This document shows, piece by piece, positions 10,101-20,484 of a stretch of DNA of 30,713 nt. Location of the stretch: the NCBI GenBank assembly GCA_036897485.1, contig JAYMTF010000749.1:1-30713 (forward strand). The letters are read 5' to 3'. How positions within the stretch are numbered: position 1 is the stretch's first letter; each line of letters starts with the position of its first letter. The DNA comes from Pelargonium nanum (lineage: Eukaryota > Streptophyta > Magnoliopsida > Geraniales > Geraniaceae). Both the position numbers and the translations under genes were made by a program. The notes beneath the pieces were generated by a model, which saw only the letters and a list, made by a program, of their open reading frames with translations, ran no database searches and had not been told where the DNA came from.

Positions 10101-13100
10101 CATTTGATCTAGTGCACTCTCAGCCTGCACTGACAATGCATACACAAGCAATATTGAGGATCTATTGCAAAACCATAAATGATACATCACATCCATCAAC
10201 TGTGTCAGTTGTCAAGCAAAAGGGTTGGACACATCATTTGAATTCATTGTAATTAACTTAAACTCACAAGCGCAAGCTACAACCTGCAAAGTGTAATTCT
10301 TGGTTGGAGATATGATTCTGAAGCAAAACCTCAGATCTGACTGGTCAGCATCAACCTTAATTGTCGATGTAAGAAGGTTCACTGTGTGATGAGCAACAGA
10401 TTTCTCATCATGCACTCCACCGTGATAATGAGAAGAAAGCCACCGGCTTAGCAATCCAGACCCAAGTTCAGAACTGTTTCTTTGACTAGAAAGCTGATTA
10501 CTAGGCCCCTGTTTTAGTCGGTGCAAGGATAGAGGCAGGATTAGATGTTAAGCACAGAGAATTTCAAACTTAATGCATTACTTGCACTTCAAATAAATCA
10601 CTTACAGATTTGCTGCACTGTTTGCGATAGTAATATAGCATTCCTCGGCTGTCAAGTACAAAAAACCTTCTTTTCCAGTCACCTCTCAAATTTGAGGAGC
10701 GCTTTGAGAGATAACCTTGTCGAATGGTTTGAACCTGAAGTTAAGTCCACAGGTTTAGATGCAAGCATATTGAAAAACAATAAGAATGGAAAAGAAAAAA
10801 AAAAGTATATATATGGCCTGAAGCTTAAAAGCTTCCTTGCTACCTTTCCTTTCGCTGCGGATTGCATAACTGCTTCTATCATTTTATGTGAACTTCTACC
10901 AATAGCTTGTATACCATCTCCATTGGGAGATCCGTTAGAACCATTGGAAGACAACCTACTCTCTCGATCAATCTGCCGTTTATACTCTTGCATCCTCTCA
11001 TTAAGAGCTGCCTGCTCATAATTAGCCCTTTCCCTTGATTGCTGTGCGTAAGTCAATACCTGCAAAATAACAACAGACCTTGTATTGCAATAACGCCCAG
11101 AATAATAATAAAATAGACAGCCTTAGAAAACCATAAAATTTAAGTGACAACCAATAAAGTGGAATAAAGTCATATAATCCATATTTGTGCAGATCCTTTT
11201 CTTTTAGTATGGCACAATATAGTAGACAACTAACTTCATCCACTGTTGATTCTCTTTGTGCTAAGTCAATATAGGCTAAAGCATCACACTTTTTGGTCCA
11301 TATATCAAGAGATGAAAAGCAGTCATGGTCTCTTAAACTTGGTTCTTTCACAAAATAATCCTATATGTACTTTGAGTAATACAATAATGCTTCTATGAAT
11401 AGATTTGCTTCAAATGTAGAGCTGATATAGGCATATAGCAACAAACCTGATTGATATAAGGCTCCATCTGATGCAACAACTCGTATCCCTAAGACATTGT
11501 GAAGTTCAGAAGATATGAGTGTGTGTGAATATATATATATATACAAACACATGTAAAGCACGGAAAAAGAGAAAAAAAGAGTTGAACCATGTGACTTACC
11601 TGTTTGAAGTACCGAAGATGTGCATCCATAGTACCACTAACTGCTTCCAAAAATTCAAACCTTTTTTTTGCCTCAACGTTTGAAAGAACAGTTACCTACA
11701 TGGAGAGTGATCAATTACAAAGCCTAATCGTAGAGAATACATTGATCATTGAAACATCAATAGGAAGAGAACTGTAAATGCAAGATTCTACTTACCAGGT
11801 TAAACCGAGCTTGTTCAAATGTAGACCTTGCATTATGAAGCTCCTGGGATATAGCAGAATATTATAATGTAAAATTCAAGTATTTCCCTATACAACGACT
11901 ATTACGTAGATGAGAAAGTGCATATATATCATTTCTCGGGCAATGTCATTATACCTCCTCCAAAGCAGAAGCTACATCAGATTTTGTTCCTTTCCTCAAC
12001 GACAGGAACTTCTCGCGCACCTGAAGGAAGGGATATTGATTAACATGCTAAGAAATGGTGCCCCCAGATGAATACCAAGGTAATTTGAAACACTAAACAT
12101 CATCAGATTAAACTAGTATTGAACTACAAGATGCACCTGATCATAAAGAAGGCTGGCCTTGTCAAAACGCTTCCGTGCTTCCTGCATCAAGACAAGATTC
12201 CTCAAATCAATTACTAAAAAATGCATGAATTAGGGGGAAATAGCAGAAACTAAGAAATGGGCAGTTGTATTTCAGGAAAATGAACTCCTTAATAATATCC
12301 GTCACTTGAGAAAAGTAAGGCGGCTCAAAATGGTAGATAAGTGACTAATGTAGGAAAGGAAATCAATAAACACGTAGACATCTTAACATCTAAGCTTCCG
12401 TTGCAATGTCATAAGCAGATACTAAAGGCAGTTACTGGTACCTTGACGTCAAGCAAATCAATATTGACAAATTGTAGGAGTCTATCATTGAGCATGTGCT
12501 CAACCTGGAAAAGGATACCCAACAAAAATGAAGTGAATCAAAACAGAAAGCAATCGATCAGTGTCAAGAAAATATGATAAATAACACAAGCAATAGCAGT
12601 GAGAGAGACAGAGAGCACTCCTAGATAGCATGTAAATATGTTACTCCATTTCATAACCTAGACGCAGCAGTCAAAGAACACAAATGGATTGCTGTATTTA
12701 GAAAGGGGAAAAAACACAATTATCATATATAGAGCTTAACAGCAATAAGCATCTTTACCTGTGAACGGAGAACTTCTTTGTATGTACCAATTTCCCTCAA
12801 TGCAATTGTAAATTTGGTCATAACAGGACCTAAAGAAGCAAAAAGTAGATTCAGCTAATGGCATATTATCCAGGAGTTGTTGGCAGCTAACAGAATCCAG
12901 ATAATAAGACCAATTCTCATACAAAGTCACTATAAACAAGAAAAGGTAGATGGAATATGTATGAAATTGAAAGGTCTACAGTAATAGTAGACAACAACCA
13001 TTGAAAGATCATTAACAATTCAGAGTTTCCAGTGGCACAAATAAACGAATGTACCAATGAAGCCTACCTTGTCGATTAAAAAGTAACTTCAACATAAGAA

Positions 13101-15149
13101 AACAGTCATACCTCCAAAAGCCACACTAATGGGATCATTATGCCCTCCACCAAAAGTTTCAAGGGCACTCGCAAAGGCAATATCCCCATCATATCCCTCT
13201 CCAAGTCCTTCACTACAAGTAAGGAAAGTATGCAATTAAAATCCTTCAGAAGCTTAAGGCACAAGGAAAAGTGCATAGCAATCTAACAACACAAACCATG
13301 ACCGACCACAGCAAAACCAGAGAACAGCACAATATCTGGTAGCGTGTGGATAAAAAAAATGTTGAATGGGAATGAGATTCTCATTCTGAAGTCATTTTCG
13401 TGTCCAAAACGCCCTAATTCAAACATGAAGAATGAGAATCTCATTCCCATTCCTGAAAAAAAAAATATAATCCAACGCTACCACTATAACAAAAATGATT
13501 GTTTAAAAACAAGAAAACAGTCAAGGAAGGTTTTTTATTTTATAGCAATGCTGTGTGTTCAGAAATACATATGCACGACACACTGATCTAATTTGGCATA
13601 TACAAACAATAGCTAGAAGCCAGAGCATCATACTTTCAAACTTTTCTTGGAAACAAAACATAAACAGAAATTTCCACCAATAGTCAAAGAGAAAGTTCAG
13701 CATGTATATTAAAACAGACATACGTATATTTTCGACAGCCTTTGTAAAACTTTAGACTTCTCTCCCTTAATGATTCTGCACTGTCCTCCATGGATTGTAT
13801 CTGCATCACTCTGAAAGTCATTAACGACTCAAAGCAAAGTTCACAATTCATTGATGTGTGAATAATTTAAAACAAATTTGATGTGTCTGACATGTCAACT
13901 TTAAGAAAGAAAAATTGAAATCTGGAAAAAGGGCAGGAAAATAAAAAGATAAGCATCAATAGATTGAAATTTAACAAATGGTAGATAGCAAGTTTTAGAC
14001 TTTGCCAAGGTTAGGAAAGGAACCCAAGGCTACATTGCACATTTCAAAATCCTTAAAAGTTACAATAGATTCTAAACATTTATGCACATGGATATATAAA
14101 TATCTCTTTTTTGGCATCCCTTTGAGGGTGACTGGTGATACAAATATATCTTAAAAGGAAGAATATGTTCCACTTACAAAGCACCTGACCCTCTCCAATC
14201 AATATTCTATCAAATGAATGTCATTTGAAAGGTAAACTTGAATGAAAACTTGAGATATACATGACTAGTAGATATGCAACTCATAATAAGTAGGGTATGC
14301 TTAAAAAGTTCTCCAACACATTATTATCTGCAAATACCAGCTCTCACAGTGAACAACAACACAAACAGATGGGCAGATGGCTCAGACTACTAGCAAATGA
14401 AATTCAATCTTATGTACATAAGGAAAAACTTATAAAATAAAAGATTGTGCTGAAGGAATGAGCATCCAATTCCCACTGAATGATACAGTTAAATGCTTCC
14501 ATAAAGGATATTTTGTTTCACAAAGGTATTTTCTGTGGATAATGGACAAAACTTATCAACATTGAAAACTTCCTTTTTTTTTTATTTATCAATTGTAACA
14601 ATCTATACAACTTGCAACTATAAAGTAACAGAGTAGCAATTCATAGAGATATCTAAGAGTCCAACCATTTATGGACAATAAATGGCCAATAAAAATGAAA
14701 TAATAATACTTTCCTAAATAAATTCAGCTTTCACCCAACAAGGAAACAAATTTCAAAATCACAAACATGTCAGCATTTAAAGAAACTTGCCTAGGACTAA
14801 ACTGACAACGATTCTCATTATATTTTCCAAAATCCCACTAAACCTCCATTAAATTCCCAAATAATTGTGCATTTTTATGAAGATTCCACAAACTCTCATC
14901 CATTTGCTTAAAGTTATGTAACCAATGACACAGAACATAATGGTACTAGTAAATGATAATCAAAGTTATGAAACCGGAAATGATTCAGCTGCGGAAGCAA
15001 CCAAGGAAAAACAAACGTTAAAAAATTAGAAACTTCAGAACTTTCCTTTTCCAAGACTTCAAGACGAAGACACAGCCAGACACAGGAACAGAGAAAGAGC
15101 TGACCTGCTTGCGAAACATAGGAGAGTCATCGAGCTTCGCGAAATGCAT
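7133..15149 (-). CDS. AGD3: ARF-GTPase-activating protein AGD3/VAN3 (19 coding exons)
   Basis: VAN3/SCARFACE stimulates GTP hydrolysis by ARF GTPases at the trans-Golgi/endosome. It is needed for continuous leaf veins and auxin-carrier traffic (family knowledge). Coding exons, in transcript order: 15149-15105, 13800-13724, 13212-13112, 12829-12759, 12504-12442, 12181-12137, 12020-11955, 11843-11796, 11695-11600, 11488-11447, 11059-10844, 10734-10606, 10508-10284, 10124-10038, 9955-9626, 8658-8513, 8402-8309, 8051-7564, 7268-7133. All introns are GT-AG. The sum is 2505 bases, 834 aa, close to the Arabidopsis protein. A BAR domain covers about 1-220. A PH domain ([14 protein letters not shown] onward) covers about 296-435 and carries a Ser-rich insert. 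The ArfGAP zinc finger is C511-x2-C514-x16-C531-x2-C534 with the Arg finger at R539. Ankyrin repeats run from about 735 to 820. The protein starts [15 protein letters not shown], matching the family. Introns 1 (1304 bases) and 15 (967 bases) are long, and several introns hold repeats. Confidence 0.95.
7381..7515 (+). repeat. SINE-like segment in AGD3 intron 18
   Basis: Inside the intron between the last two AGD3 exons (7269-7563) lies a segment with a tRNA-like layout on the plus strand. A degenerate box A falls around 7400-7420, and a degenerate box B (AGGCTTGATC, near 7439-7448) follows CTTCTCAAGTAGAGGTC. The same word order surrounds the box B in LIR1 intron 1, so the two are probably one SINE family. 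The segment continues through GTGTGGAAGCGAGGG and ends before an A/T-rich tract. Confidence 0.5.
9227..9553 (+). mobile_element. probable solo LTR or TRIM in AGD3 intron 15
   Basis: The segment begins TGTTG and ends CAACA, the TG...CA inverted ends typical of long terminal repeats. Inside, around 9330-9480, it has the flow of a plant copia LTR: a GTAATTTGTTTCCT word, TAGATTCTTTGTA, then GGGTGTGGATGTAG and a CGTT word followed by a C/T-rich end. It lies antisense to AGD3. I could not find a convincing five-base target-site duplication (AAAAC on the left, GTGTA on the right), so the ends are uncertain. No internal coding region is present. Confidence 0.5.
11529..11543. repeat. AT dinucleotide run in AGD3 intron 9
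   Basis: A short AT microsatellite just upstream, in transcript terms, of the 42-base exon 10 at 11447-11488. It lies in the intron before that microexon. Confidence 0.85.
13364..13452. repeat. 24-bp perfect inverted repeat in AGD3 intron 2 (MITE-like)
   Basis: The 24 bases at 13364-13387 are the exact reverse complement of those at 13429-13452, with a 41-base spacer. Each arm is itself nearly self-complementary: GAATGAGA and TCTCATTC flank one central base. Both arms are bordered outside by A-rich runs. The whole unit (about 89 bases) looks like a minimal foldback or MITE remnant. No target-site duplication is clear. Confidence 0.75.
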
Positions 15150-16080
15150 TTTTGAAACCACTATTCTAAATTTCACATCAACAATGCTTGATCTTCACAG
15201 CTAGAGTCCAAAAATCCTCAAACAACCACTGCGGATCATCAAAATCCAAGCGAGATCTCGCGTTCCACTCTGATCTTCATCACCATTCAACTCCAACAAA
15301 AGCCAAAAATCTCCACTCCAAAGCTCAAATAGCAGACAACTCAATAGCAGCCGAATTCCTGCAAATTTCACGCCATTGAAGCTGAACTTCAAAATTCAGT
15401 CTCGCTCTTGCTTCTTCCGTTTCAAAAATGATTTTCTATTTGGTCACAAAACCCTAGAAACCCTAAAAGGGGCAAGAAAACACGAGAGGATTTGGTTTTG
15501 AAGCAACAGCAGCAATATTGATGGAGGCTCTGTGTTTGTGAAATGAAAGTCTTGGGAATTGAGTGGGACGATTTTTGATTTTGTTTACGCCATTTTTCGA
15601 TTTCACTAAAACCTTGAAATGTTGAAGACATAAACATAGATAAAAGCAAAAACACAGACACACTCTTTTTCTCTGTTTTTATTTATTTTTTATTATTTTC
15701 CTTTTTCACTTTTCTATTCCCTTTTTCTTTTTCTTTTTTAATTCTGCAATTTTTCGTGTAATTAGTTCGCGGGAGGCGAAATAAAACAAATTTGGAAGCC
15801 GAAAACTACGTCGTTTCGCATCCAACGGTGGCTCTGGGACCGAGTGTTGGTGTACTCTCAGTTTCTGACAATGGTTCTCTTTACAGGATGATCTGAAACT
15901 CTGTTGCTCGGTTCCGCGACGCTGATTTACGCGCGTGTGGTCAAACGTGAAACCACAGCCGTCGGATTGGGCGTGGGAGCGCGTTTGTGGGACACGCTCC
16001 GTGAGGTTTGAGAGAGATGGTTCTGTCGTGCACACCTAGCACTTACGAGGAGTGGGACCCAAGTTTGGTTTCCCTCCATT
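15150..16080 (-). promoter_or_regulatory. AGD3 leader and upstream region
   Basis: Sequence upstream of the AGD3 start codon. Two telo-box words (AAACCCTA at 15448-15455 and AAACCCTAA at 15458-15466, plus strand) sit about 300 bases before the ATG, as often seen near starts of plant housekeeping genes. A long C/T-rich tract spans about 15666-15745. A GC-richer block with AAAACTACGTCGTTTC lies at about 15807-15822 and continues to about 16060. Short open frames here (such as 15188-15379) look like leader sequence by chance. Confidence 0.4.
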
Positions 16081-16910
16081 TTCTTGCCCATACATGAAAA
16101 TAATCATTCTAAAATATTAAATATCCGACAATAAATTATTAAATCGCTTAAGTGATTTGTAAGTCAAGTTTTTTACACATAATTTAACTATTAGTTTCAA
16201 TTAACTCTAATATTCTATAATGGATGAAGGTTCATTTTAGTCCATGTATTGTCTAGAGCGTATTATTTTAATTTACGAACCATCAAACGTTTTGTTTCAA
16301 TGCAAAGTTGATTTAACTGGTACACGGTAGTGCAAAACATCCCCAAAATCGTCACAGTTTAGGACATTACGTCAATTTCTTGGACAGATGGACGAAATTC
16401 GTTAAGTGTAACTAACATCGTTAACCATAAGTAAAAAATTCAATTTGATTCGTGAACTTTATTAACTTAAAATTTTCCATGGACTTTCAAATGTATACCT
16501 AAGATAGTCCTTATTGTTAGTTTCCGTCAATTTCTCTGTTAAGTGATTTGGCATAAAATTTAAAATATATTATATATAAAAAAATCAATAATTTTGTTGA
16601 CATAACAGTTCAATTGTACAAAACAGCTCACGTGACCAGTCACCGTCAAGAAAATATTTGAGAACTAATTATAATTTAACATGTTTTGAGCTTCAAATTG
16701 AACATTTAGCGGGTGAATTATGTGATTTTTTTTTAACAAAAATATATAGAATATGAACAAATAAAATTGTTGAAAGTAGGACCAACAGCAAGCGAAACCA
16801 TTCTGTTCCTCCAAGTTGTTAATGCAACATGAAGATGAGTAGTGGCAATAATGATGTGTGGTTTGGCCAAAAATGAAAAACAAAATTTCGGTCTACATCA
16901 TGCGGTTCTT
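16081..16910. other. AT-rich spacer with probable decayed transposon
   Basis: No gene is supported. From about 16220 to 16570 the text resembles a common plant non-autonomous element: repeated phrases of the type GTCAATTTCT...GTTAAG occur at about 16373-16410 and 16527-16545, with words such as TTAGTCCATGTATTG and GGACATTACGTC. I could not define terminal repeats or a target duplication. Confidence 0.35.
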
Positions 16911-16919
16911 AAGCGGGCC

Positions 16920-17100
16920 CGCAAACTCGCAGTTGACACCTTTAATCCGTTTTACCACATCCAGACTAATCCTCATTTGAGGGTAAGTCACAGTTAAAGC
17001 TCATCCCTCTCCCTAGGGGTGCGTTAATATGGGACCGAACGCAAGCGTTATTCCCACTCACGCAGCCTGTATTGCCAACTGCGCCACTATACTTGGGTCC
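16920..17100 (-). mobile_element. tRNA-derived SINE, copy 1
   Basis: Read on the minus strand, this segment opens near ACCCAAG and has a polymerase III box A, TGGCGCAGTTGG, at 17086-17075 and a box B, GTTCGGTCCC, at 17040-17031. A tRNA-unrelated body follows, ending in GTGTCAACTGCGAG. It aligns without net gaps to a second copy exactly 1740 bases to the right. The 5' part is tRNA-like but cannot fold as a functional tRNA. I saw no clear target duplication. Confidence 0.75.
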
Positions 17101-18663
17101 CAAAAATAAAATTTTAATTTACTGTTTATATTTTCTCAACTCAAAAACCTTTTGGATTATATGTGTGTGAAGTGTGATGTTTGTTGGTGCACACACATGA
17201 ATTGATTTGATGGTATGGTACATGGACATGGTGGTCGGTTTAACCAATTTTTTTTTTTCTTCATTGGCTTCCAATATTAGACTCGCAAATAATTTGGATC
17301 TAGCACCAGCCAAATTTTTGTATGATAGCTTTTGTTTTGGAGACTTTAAAGATGGCTCAAACTATGTTTTAAAAAAAAAACAAGTACATATCAATACAAA
17401 ATCAATGTGTATAGATTGAGCACGACAAGTAGTTGATTGGGGTGAGCATCGAAGTAATACATAAAATGGAATTGTTCTATTGTTGATTGGTTGAAGTGAT
17501 GTGACTCAACAATTGCGATTAGTCAGTGATGTGGTAGAGTTTTAGTTGGAGCTTACAATTTTGATTTGAATCTTGATTTTTCTGTTGTCACGCGTGAAAT
17601 TTTTTAACATTGGCATTTGTTAGGAGAAGCAATTTTTAATGGATCAAAGTGTCAAGTGTTGGAGTGTCATCCGAAAGTTTGCATGATGACTTGAGCGGAA
17701 ACATTTTTGAAAACACCTCTAGAAATCACATCAGAGTGTTCTAGGAAGTACTACTTCCATGAGAATGATTAGATCATGGAGAAAGTGCTTCACGAGAAGC
17801 TTTGGAAAAAGCCTTGTGAGCATCAATGGAGACCTTGAGAGTTTCACATGCCTCTCAAGCAACGGGAAATAAGAGATGAGCTTCTAAGAGCGCCTATCTT
17901 TCGAGTAGCATTCTAACGTCCATGATGCATTTTGGAAGGCATGAAGATGCAAAATGTAGGGAAAGGATTTGATTGCGGTCAACAGACAAGTGACACGGGC
18001 TCGATTGGAGGACCCAAGGCGTGGAGGTGAATGATGGACGAGAGGTCGTGAAAGGCGAACGAAAATGTAGATGACAAACACTGAAACACACAAGCAAAAT
18101 GTGACATGTCACTTTGACGCTTTTGTTTGGGTAGTGTTGGGCCCTCGGATAACTTTGTGAACTTTGACTTGATTTTCGACCATTTCCCTCTCAAAGATTA
18201 CACTTGTAATGAGTCCATTTTACTTAAGATATTTTGAGTGGCATCATAATTTCAAGTTTTGTCCAAGCTACAATTGTTGATCAAATCCTTTTATTCCAAT
18301 ATTATTATGGTCTATAGGAATGTGACCAAAAATAGATCAATGTGTAATGCAAATAAAGTTGCACACAACAATGAGAACAATCACTTATACTTCCCAAACA
18401 CAGTCTATCACTTCTTTTCACATAGGGTAGCAAAATTAGTCCAAAAAAGAAGAAAGAAGGACAAAAAGAATTGATTTTATAAACCATCAAAGATAAGAGA
18501 TTAGAAAAAAAAAGTGGAAAAGAGAATGGGAAGAGAATGGACTGTCTATGACTATGATGAAGACTATGGCCTAGCTATGTTCCTTCCCTTTTTGACCACT
18601 TGCCATTTTTTTTCTTCTCTCTCTCAATCACCACATTCTTTTGGTGAAACATAGAAAAATTAT
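17101..18663. other. spacer between the two SINE copies
   Basis: About 1.5 kb with no convincing gene. Short frames at 17207-17419 (plus) and 17119-17313 (minus) overlap each other and show no family features. From about 17600 to 18200 the composition is more balanced, and several minus-strand frames of 60-70 codons overlap, suggesting an old element body. I recognise no transposase, protease or polymerase motif. Confidence 0.35.
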
Positions 18664-18837
18664 ACCTCGCGGTTGACACTTTTAAGGTGTTTTACCACAC
18701 TCAGACTAATTCTCATTCGAGGTTTGTTCACAGCTAAAGCTTTCACCTCTCCCTATGAGTGTGTTGAGCGGGGATCGAACGCAAACCCCCTTCCCACTCG
18801 CGCAGTCTTTATTGCCAACTGCGCCACTACCCTTGGG
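18664..18837 (-). mobile_element. tRNA-derived SINE, copy 2
   Basis: Minus-strand SINE with box A TGGCGCAGTTGG at 18826-18815 and box B GTTCGATCCCC at 18780-18770. Spacing from box A to the body end is identical to copy 1. This copy has the better box B (TCGAT instead of TCGGT). The 11-base word CTAGCTATGTT occurs at 18571-18581 and again at 18841-18851, just past the SINE head. It could be a target duplication if the element carries a longer 3' tail than copy 1. Confidence 0.75.
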
Positions 18838-20070
18838 TGACTAGCTATGTTTTGATAGATAGATTTGGAATCCTTAAAAACTCATGATTCTTGAGCTTAT
18901 GAATTCTGGGTTTTTTGTGGTGTCATGTGCAGAGCTATCAGAAGATTAGATGCCAAATCCAATAATGCAAAGCAGCATTGGCTTGCATGACAGTTCAATA
19001 ATAATACTTTGGAGGAATCTTTTTGTACAGAAACCAGTCTGCTCCAGGTGGTCCATGCACAACACAACATAACATAACAAAACCAGTACCAAGTACAACC
19101 ATTGCAATGTCAAATACTCAAATATGATGTGTGAAAAAGGTTGGGTAAAATTAGGCTAGTATTCTTAATTTTTTTTAAGAAAAACAATTGTTTTTTTTTT
19201 TAAGTTTGTGTTTGTGTGTTTGTTATCATAAATCTACATGACCATTTCATTATTCAGAATATGCAAATCACTTATTTTTGTGGGCACATCCATAAAATGA
19301 AGGCTCCAGAGATCTGTTTTTTTTTTTCTGGGCAGACACTGGGTTTGAGATTGGAAGCAATTTGGGTGAAAATGTTTGACAAAGTGTTGGTACCGGCGAT
19401 ACCCCCAACGCGGGGCCGCGTCACAGAGAAAACAACAACACACTGAAACTCGACCCAAGGCATAACTAAATCGAAGAAATTAGGGTTTGACACAAGTCAC
19501 TATAAAAGCGCCGTCAGAAATGAAAAAAAGGAGAAGATAAGATCTAAGACTCTCAACTAGAGGTGACAAATATGACACGAAAATTAGCGTATTTGGATTC
19601 ATACATTCTGTAATTGTGTCGTGTTTGTGTTTGGCCTTTAAAACACATGCGCAAGATTAATTAGTCGTGTTGTGACACACAAAACATCCCAACATGCAAA
19701 CTTAAAAAGGACCGGCCGAGAGGGACATCACATTTGAATATGAAACTAAAGTTGAAACATTGTCTTGCTTTTCTTCTATGGATTCATAGGAGATGTTGCT
19801 CTCAAGCTGATGTGTAAACTCCCGTATAATTAGGAAAATTTGGCTTATATATATCCCCTAATAAACTAAATACAAATTTAAATACAAACTCGCGTAAATT
19901 TGTTTATTTTGCGCTAAAAATTTTGAAATATGGTTCAATTCAAAAATATCTAATCCTAACTTATCTTCACATCATATGATGTAACAAAGTGACTGTTGTT
20001 CGGCTTTCGTATCTAAAACCTCTAAGAATTGCTGGAAATTTCTCATAATGTAGATCGGGGTAACAATTAT
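18838..20070. other. spacer with decayed repeats
   Basis: No gene is supported. A GC-rich patch with GGGGCCGCG lies at about 19390-19425. From about 19555 to 19960 the text resembles degraded LTR or non-autonomous element sequence (GACACGAAAATTAGCG, then GTGTCGTGTTTGTG, then TATATATCCCC). I could not assign borders. Confidence 0.35.
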
Positions 20071-20181
20071 CTTCAGGTATTTCATCTCTCTGTCAAAGAT
20101 CGTTTTGTGTGTTCGATCTGGACAACTTGTGTATTTACTTAACTTAGTAACCGTATATGAGATATCTGGTCGGAAACGCCT
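20071..20181 (-). pseudogene. Ty1/copia reverse-transcriptase fragment
   Basis: A minus-strand frame reads RRRFRPDISYTVTKLSKYTS, followed by a short stretch ending EMKYLK. The pattern RPDISY..., KLS.Y, then ...KYLK is the well-known end of the reverse-transcriptase region in plant Ty1/copia polyproteins. Only about 37 codons are recognisable. The flanking residues of the open frame (19972-20229) do not continue the polyprotein. It is a dead fragment, with no integrase, RNase H or LTR joined to it. Confidence 0.8.
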
Positions 20182-20298
20182 TCTCAAGCTCATCTCAATG
20201 AGCTCATTCGGGTTCAAGGCTCTCTCCAAACGAGTCTCCGCTCGAAACTAATCCGATCCGAATCCAATTGCAACTCTAGTTTATTGCATATGAGATTG

Positions 20299-20387
20299 TG
20301 GGCTGGTAGAGCCCAATTATATATATTAGCCCATCAGAGCGGCCCAAGATTTAAATGGCCTTACGACCTCGTGGAGAGTATATAAAA
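20299..20387 (+). promoter_or_regulatory. Site II cluster and TATA box of the TSSC4-family gene
   Basis: Four TGGGCY (Site II) words lie in 50 bases: TGGGCT at 20299-20304, then reverse-strand copies at 20310-20315, 20328-20333 and 20341-20346. A TATAAAA word follows at 20381-20387, about 100 bases before the ATG at 20485. Site II clusters are bound by TCP factors and mark growth-linked genes such as those for ribosome and RNA-processing proteins (established knowledge). This fits the predicted nuclear role of the gene downstream. Confidence 0.6.
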
Positions 20388-20484
20388 ACCATGTGGCGCT
20401 TGTTTGCTCCATTCAAAACACAAACGCCACAACGGGCAAATAAATTGCAGAACCCCCAAATTCAGTCTTCGAGATCTCGAATCC

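Noticed and set aside
10545..11021. Plus-strand frame of 158 codons
   Set aside because: It is the antisense shadow of AGD3 exons 11 and 12 and the intron between them.
17031..17086. A tRNA gene on the minus strand, because of box A and box B words
   Set aside because: The arms do not form a tRNA cloverleaf, and the same sequence recurs at 18770-18826 with a shared 3' body, so it is a SINE.
17207..17419. Small plus-strand frame ending near 17419 that could be a secreted peptide
   Set aside because: It is interrupted by low-complexity T and A runs, overlaps a minus-strand frame, and matches no family.
20404..20484. An extended N-terminus for the TSSC4-family protein starting at 20404
   Set aside because: The codon at 20404 is TTG, not ATG. 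The ATG at 20485 has a good context and lies about 100 bases after a TATA box.
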